Shown here piece by piece: positions 17,421-25,740 of a DNA stretch of 64,000 bases. The stretch covers positions 1,178,001 to 1,242,000 of the forward strand of contig OZ242340.1 of assembly GCA_965208525.1 (NCBI GenBank), written 5' to 3'. Every line of letters begins with the position of its first letter. Position 1 is the stretch's first letter. The position numbers and the translations under genes were made by a program. The notes under the pieces are model-generated. The model was given only the letters and a program-made list of their open reading frames with translations, was not told the origin of the DNA and made no database searches. The stretch is from VXYL01 sp965208525. GTDB taxonomy: Bacteria; Pseudomonadota; Gammaproteobacteria; Pseudomonadales; Azotimanducaceae.

Positions 17421-17520
17421 CGGCAGTTCGCTAGAGCGAACTGCTGGCCTTCGTGCTCGCATGCGCTCGCAGCTACGGCTAGGAGCCAGCGCCGTTTCCT
17501 ACGGCGCAGCCTCCTAGCTT
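17421..17520. repeat. Dispersed structured repeat B
   Basis: About 100-bp unit: a hairpin (AGTTCGCT/AGCGAACT), a spacer CTGGCCTTCGTGCTCGCAT, then GGCTAGGAGCCAGCGCCG facing CGGCGCAGCCTCCTAGC. Near-identical copies occur at 48108-48202 and partly at 20942-21004. It lies just after the convergent aquaporin stop. The rest of 17251-17522 holds no gene. Confidence 0.8.
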
Positions 17521-17522
17521 GG

Positions 17523-18188
17523 CTAGGGCCCCTCGTCCGCTGGGGTTAGCCACCAGAACAGCAGCGTGGCGGCCGCGGCAGCCAGAAACTGCACGACGAC
17601 GAAGGCAGCAATATCGTCCGGTGCAATGCCGGAGAAGGTGTTGGTCAACCCCCGTGCCAGCGTGACCGCGGGATTGGCGAACGAGGTGGAGGCGGTGAAC
17701 CAGTAACCGGCGGTGATGTAGAGGCCCACCATCGCCGCTACCGCCGTCGGTCGCACCTTCAGCGTGCCGAGAATGGTGGCCACGAGGCCAAACGTTGCCA
17801 CCCCTTCGGCAAGCCACTGTCCGACACCGGTGCGTTCCTTCACGGAAGGCTGGATGAGTTCCATGTCGAACATCGCATGGGCCAGGATGACTCCGGCGAT
17901 GGCCGCCAGCACCTGCACGCCTACGAAGGCCGTGGCTAGGGCTGGCGCAATCTCCCGCCGGAGCGCAAAGGAAAACGTCACCGCTGGGTTGAAGTGGGCA
18001 CCGGAAATGGGCCCCAACACGGTTATGAGTACCGCAAGGATCGCTCCGGTGGCCACGCTGTTGCCCAAGAGCGCGAGCGCGTCGTTACCTTGCGCTAGGT
18101 TCTCGCCCATGATCCCGGAGCCGACTACCGTCGCAAGCAGGAACATGGTTCCGAGCCCCTCGGCGGCGAGCTTCTTCACCGTGTTCAA
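17523..18188 (-). CDS. MIP/aquaporin family channel
   Basis: 221-residue membrane channel with six hydrophobic segments and both half-helix signatures: HFNPAVT (first NPA box) and SFANPAVTLAR (second). It moves water, glycerol or a small neutral solute, perhaps a metalloid, across the inner membrane; selectivity cannot be decided. The open frame extends far upstream through the glutamate dehydrogenase gene, so a start inside is needed. TTG 18188 (preceded by GGGGGA) or GTG 18179 fit the first helix. It lies 85 bp downstream of glutamate dehydrogenase on the same strand. Confidence 0.85.
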   Translation of the reverse strand: MNTVKKLAAEGLGTMFLLATVVGSGIMGENLAQGNDALALLGNSVATGAILAVLITVLGPISGAHFNPAVTFSFALRREIAPALATAFVGVQVLAAIAGVILAHAMFDMELIQPSVKERTGVGQWLAEGVATFGLVATILGTLKVRPTAVAAMVGLYITAGYWFTASTSFANPAVTLARGLTNTFSGIAPDDIAAFVVVQFLAAAAATLLFWWLTPADEGP

Positions 18189-18273
18189 GAGATTCCCCCG
18201 CAAATGTCCGCCCAAGCGGGCGCAAGCCAAGTGTGTTACCCGTGAGCCGTGACCGCGCTGCAGCGTCGTTGCC

Positions 18274-19632
18274 TTACACCACCCCATAGGCGAGCAAGGC
18301 ATCGGCCACCTTGCGGAAACCGGCGATGTTGGCGCCGCGCACATAGTTGACGAAGCCGTCGTCCTCGCGGCCGTCCTCGCGGCACTTGTCGTGGATGTCG
18401 CGCATGATGGCCTTGAGTCGGTTGTCCACCTCGGTGAATGACCATGAAATGCGCAATGCGTTCTGGCTCTGTTCCAGGCCTGATACGGCGACGCCGCCGG
18501 CGTTGGCGGCCTTGGCAGGCGCGTAGAGAATCCGCGCGTCCAGGAAGGCATGAATCGCATCGAGCGAGCACGGCATGTTGGCGCCCTCCGCCACCGCCAC
18601 CACGCCGTTTGCAAGCAGGGCCTTGGCGTCGTCGCCTCCTAGCTCGTTCTGCGTCGCGCACGGCAGCGCGAGGTCGCACGGCACCTGCCACGGGCGCTTG
18701 CCCTCGTGGAACGTGCAGCCGAACCGCTCGGCGTATTCGCGGATGCGGCCGCGTCGGTTCTCCTTGAGGTCCTTCAGCCATGCCAGCCGTTCGCCGGCGA
18801 TGCCTTCGGGATCATGCACGAAGCCGCCGGAGTCCGACGCCGTGACCACGCGGGCGCCAAGGTCGGCGAGTTTTTCGATGGCATAGAGCGCCACGTTGCC
18901 CGACCCCGACACGGCAGCAACCCGACCAGCAACGTCCTCGCCGCAGGTGGCGAGCATGTTCTGCACGAAATAGACGGTGCCGTAGCCGGTGGCTTCGGTG
19001 CGGGCGTTGCTGCCGCCGAATGTCTGGCCCTTGCCGGTGATCACACCGCCGCTGAAGCGATTGGACAGGCGCAGGTACTGACCGAACAGATAGCCGATTT
19101 CGCGCTTGCCGACGCCGATGTCGCCGGCCGGGACGTCCCGGTCCGGGCCGATGTAGTGATGCAACTCCAGCATCATCGCCTGGCAGAAGCGCATCACCTC
19201 GTGCTCGCTCTTGCCTCGGGGATTGAAGTTGGCGCCGCCCTTGGCGCCGCCGATGGGCAGGCCCGTGAGACTGTTCTTGAATATCTGCTCGAAGCCCAGG
19301 AACTTGAGCACGCCGACCGTCACGCTGGGGTGGAACCGGAGGCCACCCTTGTAGGGGCCGATGGCATTGCTGAACTGCACCCGCCAGGCGCGGTTGACAC
19401 GCATGCGGCCGGCATCGTCCTGCCAAGTGACGCGGAAGGCGATGATGCGGTCCGGCTCGGTGAGCCGCTCCATCAGCTCTGCGCCCTGGTACTGGGGATT
19501 GCGGGCGATGAAGGGCACCACAGTGTTCGCCACCTCCCGCACCGCCTGATGGAACTCCGGCTGGCCGGGATTGCGCCGTTCAAGCCCGGCCATGAACCGT
19601 TCTATCTCGTCGCCGTCGTTGCCTGCCGCCAT
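18274..19632 (-). CDS. gdhA: NADP-type glutamate dehydrogenase
   Basis: 452 residues, the usual size of the hexameric bacterial enzyme that aminates 2-oxoglutarate with NADPH and ammonia. Seen: PYKGGLRFHPSVTVGVLKFL with the substrate Lys, LPIGGAKGGANFNPRGKSE with the catalytic-Lys block, DVPAGDIGVGKREIGYLFGQ, and a nucleotide-binding Rossmann motif VSGSGNVALYAIEKL. The start MAAGNDGDEIERF agrees with family length. The product feeds nitrogen into central metabolism in the cytoplasm. It sits alone apart from the aquaporin downstream. Confidence 0.95.
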   Translation of the reverse strand: MAAGNDGDEIERFMAGLERRNPGQPEFHQAVREVANTVVPFIARNPQYQGAELMERLTEPDRIIAFRVTWQDDAGRMRVNRAWRVQFSNAIGPYKGGLRFHPSVTVGVLKFLGFEQIFKNSLTGLPIGGAKGGANFNPRGKSEHEVMRFCQAMMLELHHYIGPDRDVPAGDIGVGKREIGYLFGQYLRLSNRFSGGVITGKGQTFGGSNARTEATGYGTVYFVQNMLATCGEDVAGRVAAVSGSGNVALYAIEKLADLGARVVTASDSGGFVHDPEGIAGERLAWLKDLKENRRGRIREYAERFGCTFHEGKRPWQVPCDLALPCATQNELGGDDAKALLANGVVAVAEGANMPCSLDAIHAFLDARILYAPAKAANAGGVAVSGLEQSQNALRISWSFTEVDNRLKAIMRDIHDKCREDGREDDGFVNYVRGANIAGFRKVADALLAYGVV

Positions 19633-19706
19633 GTCGGTCTCCGCCGAAGCCTAGCGCGGTATGCTAGCGGTAAGTCTGCGCACGAAGTCTGCAAAGGGGG
19701 GTATCG

Positions 19707-20435
19707 GTGGCATTCGATCGCTACAGCAGCCTGTCAAAGGCCGTGCTCGTCGTCGGGCTGGTGGGTCTTGCCATGCTGCCAGTGGGGGCGCTTGGCGCCA
19801 AGTATGGCCTCTGGCATTTCGGGCGCGGCTTCCAGTTGCTCTACACCGGCACGTTCGTCAGCGCGGCCGTGGCGGTGCTGGGCATTGCCATGCTGGCGTT
19901 CGCGTTGTCGGCGGGGCGCAGGGACGCGGCGTTGCCCTCCTGCATTGGTGTGGCGGCGGCGATCGTTGCCCTTGCCGTGACGGGTTGGCAATACCGACTC
20001 ACCACCGTCGCGCCGGTACTCAACGATGTCACCACCGACCTCGCCGACCCGCCCGCGTTCGCGGCGTTGGAACAGCGTGGCGGTGAACCGCTGGAATACG
20101 ACCCCGAGAAGTCCGAGACGCAGCAGCGCGGCTATCCGTACATCGAGACGGTGCGTTCGGCACTTGCCCCCGAGGCGGCGCTGGAGCGCGCGGTTGCGGT
20201 GGCGCGGGAAACGGGCTGGGATGTGGTTGCGAGTGGTCCGCGGGGCGGCGCCCTGACTGTGGAGGCAGTTGCCACCACCTTCTGGTTTGGCTTCATCGAC
20301 GATGTGGTGGTGCGCATCCGCCCAGACGGGAGCGGCTCGCTGGTGGACATTCGCTCCGCGTCGCGGGTGGGCCGCTCCGACCTCGGCGCCAACGCCAGGC
20401 GCATCGACGCGTTCATTGCACGGTTTGGTGAATGA
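19707..20435 (+). CDS. DUF1499 domain protein with N-terminal membrane region
   Basis: 242 residues. The N-terminal 100 residues hold three or four hydrophobic segments (for example VLVVGLVGLAMLPVGALGA, GTFVSAAVAVLGIAMLAFAL and IVALAVTGWQY). The C-terminal half is a DUF1499 domain: VLNDVTTDLADPPAF, the YP-x-I-x-T stretch, and FWFGFIDDVVVRIRPDGSGSLVDIRSASRVGRSDLGANARRI, the most conserved part of the family. Function unknown. GTG 19707 is preceded by GGGGGG. A small exported VOC protein gene starts 20 bp downstream, probably the same operon. Confidence 0.85.
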   Translation: MAFDRYSSLSKAVLVVGLVGLAMLPVGALGAKYGLWHFGRGFQLLYTGTFVSAAVAVLGIAMLAFALSAGRRDAALPSCIGVAAAIVALAVTGWQYRLTTVAPVLNDVTTDLADPPAFAALEQRGGEPLEYDPEKSETQQRGYPYIETVRSALAPEAALERAVAVARETGWDVVASGPRGGALTVEAVATTFWFGFIDDVVVRIRPDGSGSLVDIRSASRVGRSDLGANARRIDAFIARFGE

Positions 20436-20454
20436 CGACTCCACGAGGATGAAC

Positions 20455-20928
20455 ATGAAGACATGGATGACCAAGGCCTGTGTTGGCGCGCTGGCTGCCG
20501 TCGCGACGATGGCCGGGGCGCACGAAGGCGAGCACGATCCAAACGACCTTTCCTTCCAGGCCGCGACGCCCATTCTCGACGTGGCGAGCGTAGAAGCGAG
20601 CATCGAGCACTACACCGGCAAGCTCGGCTTCACCACCAGTTGGGACTGGCCCGACGGCGATGACAAGACCTTCGCCGCCGTCTCCAACGGCGCGGTGACG
20701 CTGTTCCTCGCTGAAACCGAAGGCACCATCCACCCAACCTGGGTGTTCTTCGACGTCAACAGCGCAGACCACGTGCATGCGGCCTATGTCGAAGCTGGCG
20801 CCACCATCGTCGAGGCACCAAACGACAAGCCTTGGGGCAGCCGAGAGTTCCTGGCGACCGACCCCGACGGCAACGTGCTGAGAATCGCCTCTCCCCTCCC
20901 ACACGACGACGAAGGCGAGGAGGACTAG
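20455..20928 (+). CDS. Exported VOC-fold protein
   Basis: 157 residues. The start (MKTWMTKACVGALAAVATMAGA) is a signal peptide, unusual for this mostly cytoplasmic fold. The domain has TPILDVASVEASIEHYTGKL, the FY-x-x-LGF type motif as HYTGKLGFTT, and a C-terminal RDP-like strand ATDPDGNVLRI, as in glyoxalase/bleomycin-resistance proteins. The acidic tail ends DDDEGEED. ATG 20455 is preferred to 20449 because ACGAGG would touch the latter. It likely shares a transcript with the upstream DUF1499 gene. A periplasmic binding or resistance role is possible; nothing more can be said. Confidence 0.8.
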   Translation: MKTWMTKACVGALAAVATMAGAHEGEHDPNDLSFQAATPILDVASVEASIEHYTGKLGFTTSWDWPDGDDKTFAAVSNGAVTLFLAETEGTIHPTWVFFDVNSADHVHAAYVEAGATIVEAPNDKPWGSREFLATDPDGNVLRIASPLPHDDEGEED

Positions 20929-20941
20929 CAGTCTGTCGGAC

Positions 20942-21004
20942 TTCGCATTCGCTCCAGCTACGGCTAGGAGCCAGCGCCGCTTTCTACGGCGCAGCCTCCT
21001 AGCT
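20942..21004. repeat. Dispersed structured repeat B, partial copy
   Basis: Carries the GGCTAGGAGCCAGCGCCG ... GGCGCAGCCTCCTAGC arms seen at 17421 and 48108 but lacks the first hairpin. It is preceded by AGCAGTCTGTCGGACTTCGC, which also occurs at the left island junction (21787). Confidence 0.75.
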
Positions 21005-21068
21005 CGGCCCCCCCAAGCACCCCTTCTGGACGTACTCGCAGGAACCCACCCCCGGCAAAGGGCTCCCT

Positions 21069-21785
21069 CTATTCTGCGGCGTGCGCCACCTCTTTGGACT
21101 CGAAGTGGGCGAAGCGGCGGCTGAGTTCTTCTAGCAGGGCTTGCTTCTCTCCTTCGGGCAGGAAGGAGTGTTCGAGGCTGGCGCGGGAGAGCTCTTTCAC
21201 CGTGGCGTAGTCGAGATCGTAGGTCGTGACGGCGCGTTGGTACTCGTGCGTGAGGTCGGTGCGGGATACGCCCTCGTCGTCCGTGGCGAGCACTACCGGC
21301 ACGCCGTGTTCCAGATAGATGGGCAGGGGGTGGTCGTCGCCGGTGATGCCGAGGATCACGTCGCTGGACGTGAGGATGATCTCCACCGCCACGTTGCCCT
21401 CGCGCATACGGGCAAGCAGTTCGTAGGGATCGTCTTCGTGCATCACGTCGGTGCCGTGGCCGATGCGGTTCGCGCCGGCAATCTCCACCGCCTCGCGAAT
21501 GTGGAACGTGAGTTCCTCCGGCGGCACCAGACCCAGCGCGAGTTCGCCAGCGTGTAGTGCGATTCCTGCATCCGGCGCCTCGCCCGAGGCAAAGGCCACG
21601 GCGCGCATGTGGCGGCTGTAGTCGGCGAGTGAGATCGGATCATCTTCCGGTGCCACCAGATTCACGCCCACGACGCGTGGGTCGGCGGCGGCGAGCCGGA
21701 AGCCATACACCATCTGCGCGAACACTTGCGGTGCCGGGCGGGTGCGGATCGCCTGGGCGAGATAGCGCACGGTCACGTCGCAGCC
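21069..21785 (-). pseudogene. Adenosine deaminase-like gene, C-terminal half (split by island)
   Basis: C-terminal half of a metal-dependent adenosine deaminase-like hydrolase. Seen: the HAGE metal-site motif (IALHAGEL), RIGHGTDVMHEDD and VVLATDDEGVSRTDL, the catalytic His/Asp blocks of the family. The N-terminal half with the HxH motif is missing here and lies at 31744-32482 on the same strand. Reading upstream, the frame continues GCDVTVRYLAQ and meets the 10-bp junction repeat at 21776-21785. An internal ATG or GTG could still start a truncated 235-residue product, but it would lack half the active site and should be inactive. Confidence 0.85.
21776..21785. repeat. Left island junction, 10-bp direct repeat
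   Basis: CGTCGCAGCC, identical to 31744-31753. It encodes the GCD codons at the break point of the split deaminase gene. Probable att core or target duplication. Confidence 0.8.
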
Positions 21786-22001
21786 TAGCAGTCTGTCGGA
21801 CTTCGCCGTTTCGGCGGAGTTCGACGGAATGCTGGGACGGCTTGTCCGTGCGCAGGATTTGGAGAATCAAACGCGCAGGGTTGGGGATTTGAGGTTCCGG
21901 CGAATCGTGGATTACCACGTCAGTATCCACGGGCCAATCACGCGCTCCCGATGCCGCACTTCCGTGCGCGGTAAACCCGGACGCTGTGCCTGCAGCGCCT
22001 G

Positions 22002-22135
22002 GTAACCGTTCCGTCAAGCCGGTAGCCGGCGCGCAACCGCGACTTGGAGCGGGCGAGGAGCCTAGTCTGAACGGCATTTCCTGGCACAAGGGCCCTTGGC
22101 TGTGGTGTTCCGTACCGGCCTGAGGGAACGGTTAC
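22002..22135. mobile_element. 134-bp inverted-repeat unit (MITE-like)
   Basis: Bounded by imperfect 22-bp inverted ends (20 of 22 positions match) that begin GTAACCGTTCC on the left and end GGAACGGTTAC on the right. No coding capacity. GTAA-type ends are typical of IS66-family elements, so this may be a non-autonomous derivative. The flanking 8-mers AGCGCCTG and GCGGCCTG share their last five bases. The surrounding stretch 21786-22220 has no gene. Confidence 0.5.
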
Positions 22136-22220
22136 GCGGCCTGACGGCCTGACGCGGCACCTGACGAACGCTTTCCATCTGTGCCGTCTCTCGCCACCCC
22201 CTGCGGGCAAGTGCCTCGGC

Positions 22221-23432
22221 CTACACTTCGGTCCCGTTGTATACGAGCGCATCAACAAGCGCTGCACGGTAGTCCCACACCTCCCCCCGAAGCGAGTCCG
22301 CAGGTCTTGCGACACCGTACCACTTCGAGTGATGTAGCCACTCGAGCAGGTCGCCATAGCGCTTATCAAGCGCCGCGGGCGCCAAACCCGAACATCTCGC
22401 GAGTCCGGCGCGCGACGCGCCATTCAACGACACGTAGCAGTCGGGCCGAGCAAGAGCGAGGAGCCGCGTCGCGACGCCTGGCCCGATTCGACAACCGAGC
22501 TTCCGCATTCCGACAAGCGCGTCAACACCTGCGCGGACGCTGTCTTCACCCGCCTTCCTTGTTGATCGGATGTGCCGGAGGATGTCTCGGCGACCGTTGC
22601 GGCCCGCCTCAGTGTTTCGCGTGAGCATGCCACAAGCCATGCCAGCGCCTCGGAGCGTGCCCAAATGCCCCCACGAGGGCCGACGCCCAATTAGGACGTC
22701 GGTCTGCCACTGTTTCAGGTTGTGCCACCTTCGAAGCGCCGTTATCGGGTGTCCGACTCTGATGGTGTTCATCCAGCTTCTGGTTTCCCGGAAGACACTC
22801 GAGTTGGTGTCGGCCGCGAGCATTTGCTCGTCCCTCGCCATCAGATTGTCGACATAGTCGTCCCACGACCAGCTGGGGTCCAGTCTTTCGGCGGCGGCCC
22901 CCCTTGTGCGTCGCGCTTTCGTTCTGCGGCCGTATTGAAACCCCGCTCGTTCGCGTGGCGGCGTCCAATGACGCGCGTAATCCTCGATCCCCTTGTTCGG
23001 ATCCGCGTCGAGCGATTTCCAGAGCGACTCGAACCACTGGGAAGAGTCCTTGCTGCCCTGTGCCTCGAGCACGAGCTCTTCGTTTCCGCCGAAACCCATG
23101 CAAGTGAGATTCGCGCTGCCGATCCAGACGATGTTTCGCGACGACGCTCGAAAGCAGTAGTACTTCGGGTGGAATATCCCATTCGCAGGCCAACGGGCCC
23201 GACCGATTCGAAGGTGGGCGAAACTGGCTAGGTCCCTCAATGTCGTAGGGTCGGTTGCGCTTCCGTCAACGCCCACCACGATCCGAAGGGCCCCGGTGCG
23301 CGCGCAGAACGCCCGGAGCTTTTCAATCGCGGGGCAGTGTGTAGCCCACGCCACCGCGATGTCGACAGCACTGCTGGTGCTCAATCGTTCCTCGAATCGA
23401 CCCAAGATGTTCCTAGCTGTTCTGACAGGCAA
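22221..23432 (-). CDS. Phospholipase D-like nuclease domain protein (island cargo)
   Basis: 403 residues from TTG 23432, which has GGGAGGGGG eight bases upstream; ATG 23528 would add 32 residues. The N-terminal domain is PLD-like: DIAVAWATHCPAIEKL, then IFHPKYYCF with the HxK pair (about His88/Lys90) and WIGSANLTCMG (about Asn108), the single-motif layout of PLDc-type nucleases that dimerise to build one site. The C-terminal region (about 280-400, with GVATRLLALARPDCYVSLNG and LLEWLHHSKWYG) is a conserved-looking all-helical domain I do not recognise. It is divergent from the trypsin-like protease gene. Probable DNA or nucleic-acid processing, possibly in defence; this is inference. Confidence 0.75.
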   Translation of the reverse strand: MPVRTARNILGRFEERLSTSSAVDIAVAWATHCPAIEKLRAFCARTGALRIVVGVDGSATDPTTLRDLASFAHLRIGRARWPANGIFHPKYYCFRASSRNIVWIGSANLTCMGFGGNEELVLEAQGSKDSSQWFESLWKSLDADPNKGIEDYARHWTPPRERAGFQYGRRTKARRTRGAAAERLDPSWSWDDYVDNLMARDEQMLAADTNSSVFRETRSWMNTIRVGHPITALRRWHNLKQWQTDVLIGRRPSWGHLGTLRGAGMACGMLTRNTEAGRNGRRDILRHIRSTRKAGEDSVRAGVDALVGMRKLGCRIGPGVATRLLALARPDCYVSLNGASRAGLARCSGLAPAALDKRYGDLLEWLHHSKWYGVARPADSLRGEVWDYRAALVDALVYNGTEV

Positions 23433-23469
23433 GCTTCGTACCCCCTCCCAACGCGTTGCTTGATTGCGG

Positions 23470-23484
23470 ACCGTACTATACGGT
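23470..23484. promoter_or_regulatory. Operator-like palindrome upstream of PLD gene
   Basis: ACCGTA-CTA-TACGGT, perfect 6-bp arms with a 3-nt centre, 38 bp upstream of the proposed TTG start and in the intergenic space shared with the divergent protease gene. It resembles a small dimeric-repressor site; no regulator gene is adjacent. Confidence 0.4.
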
Positions 23485-23893
23485 TGGCCACCTGACGCAC
23501 CCTGAGGTCGGCTACGGGCGAAATCCATCGAACATCCGCTCGTCCGGGCTCCGCCCGGTCGCCAAGCCCCGCGGGGCCTCCCGCGCGTGCCACTGCCTCT
23601 GCGTAGCTGCGGACTCTCGATAGCTGTGCCGTCGCTGGTACCTACACGTCGCCAAGGGTGGCGCTAGCCGCTCAGCGACGTAGTCAAGCATGCCGGTCGC
23701 TGATGAGGGACCGAAAGGGTACAGTGTTGCCCATCACGCAGGCCTTGCGATGCGTTCGCCTTTCGCGGGCGTTGACAAGAAGTAGGTGCTAAAAGATGCA
23801 AATGAAGCTCGCCGCACTATCTCGTGCTCCTGGCACTGGCACCTCCAAGCGACCCCGGAAACTCGACGTAGATTCGCTGCCCTCGAGCGAGTG
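23485..23893. other. Divergent intergenic region of the cargo pair
   Basis: Noncoding region between the PLD-like and protease genes. It contains several GC-rich inverted stretches around 23540-23590. If the protease starts at GTG 23786 instead of ATG 23894, the last 108 bases are coding. Confidence 0.4.
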
Positions 23894-24571
23894 ATGAGCG
23901 AACAAGACCTAACAGCCGGTTTCAACATCAACGATGCCGTCGTCACGATCCACGAGATCTCGACAGACGGCGATCCCACCATCTGCGGGACCGGGTTTCG
24001 TGTCGCGCCCGACGTGGTCGTCACCGCGAAGCATGTTGTGGAGAACTACCGCGAATGCATGGTAGGGACGATGCCTACACGCGGCGGCGTGGTCGTGACT
24101 TTGGCGGAGTCAATCCATATGGAGCCAAGCGGCAAGGCCGACTTGGCCGTCTTGGTATTGGAAGACCAGGAACCTCCCTTGGATTACCTGAAAATCATGC
24201 CGTCGCACGGGTACGGCATGCTGGGAGCGGAGGTTGCTTCGTACGGGTACGTGGGCGAAAAGGACGGAGGGTTCACGCAGCGTTTCATGGTGGGGCACGT
24301 ACAACGACTTTATTGGCATGACGACCCCGACAAACGGAAGGAACGATACGAAGCCTATGAGTTCAGCTTCCCGGCGTTCGGCGGACAAAGCGGGTCGCCC
24401 GTGTGCCTCCGAGAAGTCCCGGACCCCTATCGGAACCGGGTGGTGGCGATCGTCACGAACAGCCTCCCTTACTTCGCGCCGGATCGACCGATGGCAGCGT
24501 TCTGGGCGGTTGGATTAGTCCTCGGTCCGTTTTCGGATTGGATCGGGAGCTTCCACTCGGAAGGGTTGTAG
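23894..24571 (+). CDS. Trypsin-like serine protease (island cargo)
   Basis: 225-residue S1-type protease without a signal peptide, so probably cytoplasmic. The triad is visible: His47 in VVVTAKHVVENY, Asp83 in GKADLAVLVLED and Ser166 in FGGQSGSPVCL, all in the right order and spacing. The N-terminus (NINDAVVTIHEIS) runs into the first beta barrel with GTGFRVAPD. ATG 23894 is chosen; GTG 23786 in the same frame would add 36 residues. Ribosome sites are weak for both. It is divergent from the PLD-like gene. Intracellular trypsin-like proteases in mobile islands often activate or cleave effector partners, so a two-gene system with the PLD protein is plausible but unproven. Confidence 0.8.
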   Translation: MSEQDLTAGFNINDAVVTIHEISTDGDPTICGTGFRVAPDVVVTAKHVVENYRECMVGTMPTRGGVVVTLAESIHMEPSGKADLAVLVLEDQEPPLDYLKIMPSHGYGMLGAEVASYGYVGEKDGGFTQRFMVGHVQRLYWHDDPDKRKERYEAYEFSFPAFGGQSGSPVCLREVPDPYRNRVVAIVTNSLPYFAPDRPMAAFWAVGLVLGPFSDWIGSFHSEGL

Positions 24572-25044
24572 GGCGGTGGAACGGGTGCGCTGGAGCGGGA
24601 AAGGCGTGGGGGACGTAAAGCCTGTGCTGCGTCGATTCGCAAGGCCGGTGAAACCGTAATGCAGGCGGTCAGCCTCGACGGACCTGGTGAAGTTGGTCAT
24701 CCTAAACCGGCGTGGCGGTGTCAGGGAAGCACCGTGCGAGATGCGCGCCCGAGCCCCAGCACGAGGCGAAGCGCAGCGCCGACTTCCGCATTCGGTAGCG
24801 CGCGCTGGTGGCGCCTCTTGGCGTTGTTCGAAAGCGCTACCGAGATTGCGTCATCAGCGGGACTGTCGGCCCGGTGGCCCTGCACGACTGCCCATCATGG
24901 TGGTGCCGATGCGGTGGCGCAAGCGACGGGCCGAAACTCGGCCTCAGTTGGGGTCGCCGAGGATCTTTGGCGAACAAGGAAGGGCCGCCGAGTTCCTCAA
25001 GGCGTTTTGCGGTACACGCATCGCAGGTGTCAAACGGCGCAGCG

Positions 25045-25105
25045 TGTCAATGGCGACCGGAAATTTCCCATTTGTGGCGATTGAAAATTTCGCACATGGA
25101 GTCTG
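25045..25105. repeat. IS21-type terminal sequence remnant
   Basis: AT-rich motif GGAAATTTCCCATTTGTGGC followed by GATTGAAAATTTCGCACA, which resembles the repeated ends of IS21-family elements. It lies about 150 bp beyond the stop of the istB remnant, the expected side. No second end was found. Confidence 0.55.
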
Positions 25106-25248
25106 GCCAGCGTCGGGCGGGGGCTCGATCCGGACGTTGGGTTTGGCGAGGGTGCAGCGCGCGCTTGCTTGCACGGTGCGGCGCGCCAAAACCCACGCCA
25201 TGGGGCGCGCCGCCGCATTCAAGAGGCTGCAAGCGCGCGCGGGGTTCA

Positions 25249-25500
25249 TCAGGGGTCCTCTTCTTGCCGGGTCGCCCGCAGCAGGTCCTGATGCTCGCGC
25301 ATTCGGTAGCTGTTGCCGCGGATGTTGCCTAGGTGGCAGTGGTGGCGCAGGCGGTCGATCGCTCGGACAGCAATTCTGGCTTTTGCAGTTCCTGCTCCAG
25401 ACGTGTCGCGCGGCGATGGCTTGCAGTTGCATTCGCTCCTGTGCGTGCATGGCGGCCACCTTCAAGTTCCTCAAGACCAAGGTGCGCCGAATGGTCTGCG
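25249..25500 (-). pseudogene. istB: IS21-family IstB remnant
   Basis: The minus strand encodes AIDRLRHHCHLGNIRGNSYR followed by MREHQDLLRATRQEEDP and a stop, the C-terminus of an IstB ATPase helper of IS21 transposition. Just upstream, in another frame, is TRLEQELQKPELLSERS, which looks like the IstB N-terminal region, so the ATPase core has been deleted. It is not functional. Its presence shows past transposition into the island. Confidence 0.65.
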
Positions 25501-25706
25501 AACGTTGATAGCGGCGTGCCTACGCTAGGAGGCAGATGGGTCCGTGGCGCAGCCGGCAAGGAGAAGCACAGCAGGAAGAGGAAGGGTGAGGGTCGCTCGG
25601 TACATCGTAGACTCTGCTTGGGATTCCAGTCGAAGGAGCTACCGTAACAGCGACCTTCTCGCGTGCGTACTGGCGGGCCGCTTGAGGCGCCTGCCGCGTA
25701 CCTGCG

Positions 25707-25740
25707 CCCCGTCACTACGGGGTTCCCGGTAGTGACGGGG
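25707..25740. repeat. Perfect 12-bp inverted repeat
   Basis: CCCCGTCACTAC, 10-nt loop GGGGTTCCCG, GTAGTGACGGGG. It could be a terminator stem, protein-binding site or element end. It stands alone in noncoding DNA. Confidence 0.6.

Noticed and set aside
18706..19980. 424-codon open frame antisense to glutamate dehydrogenase
   Set aside because: Shadow of gdhA; runs across the divergent promoter and into the DUF1499 gene.
24687..25508. 273-codon open frame in the island gap
   Set aside because: Crosses the IS21 remnant on the opposite strand and has no recognisable domain or ribosome site.
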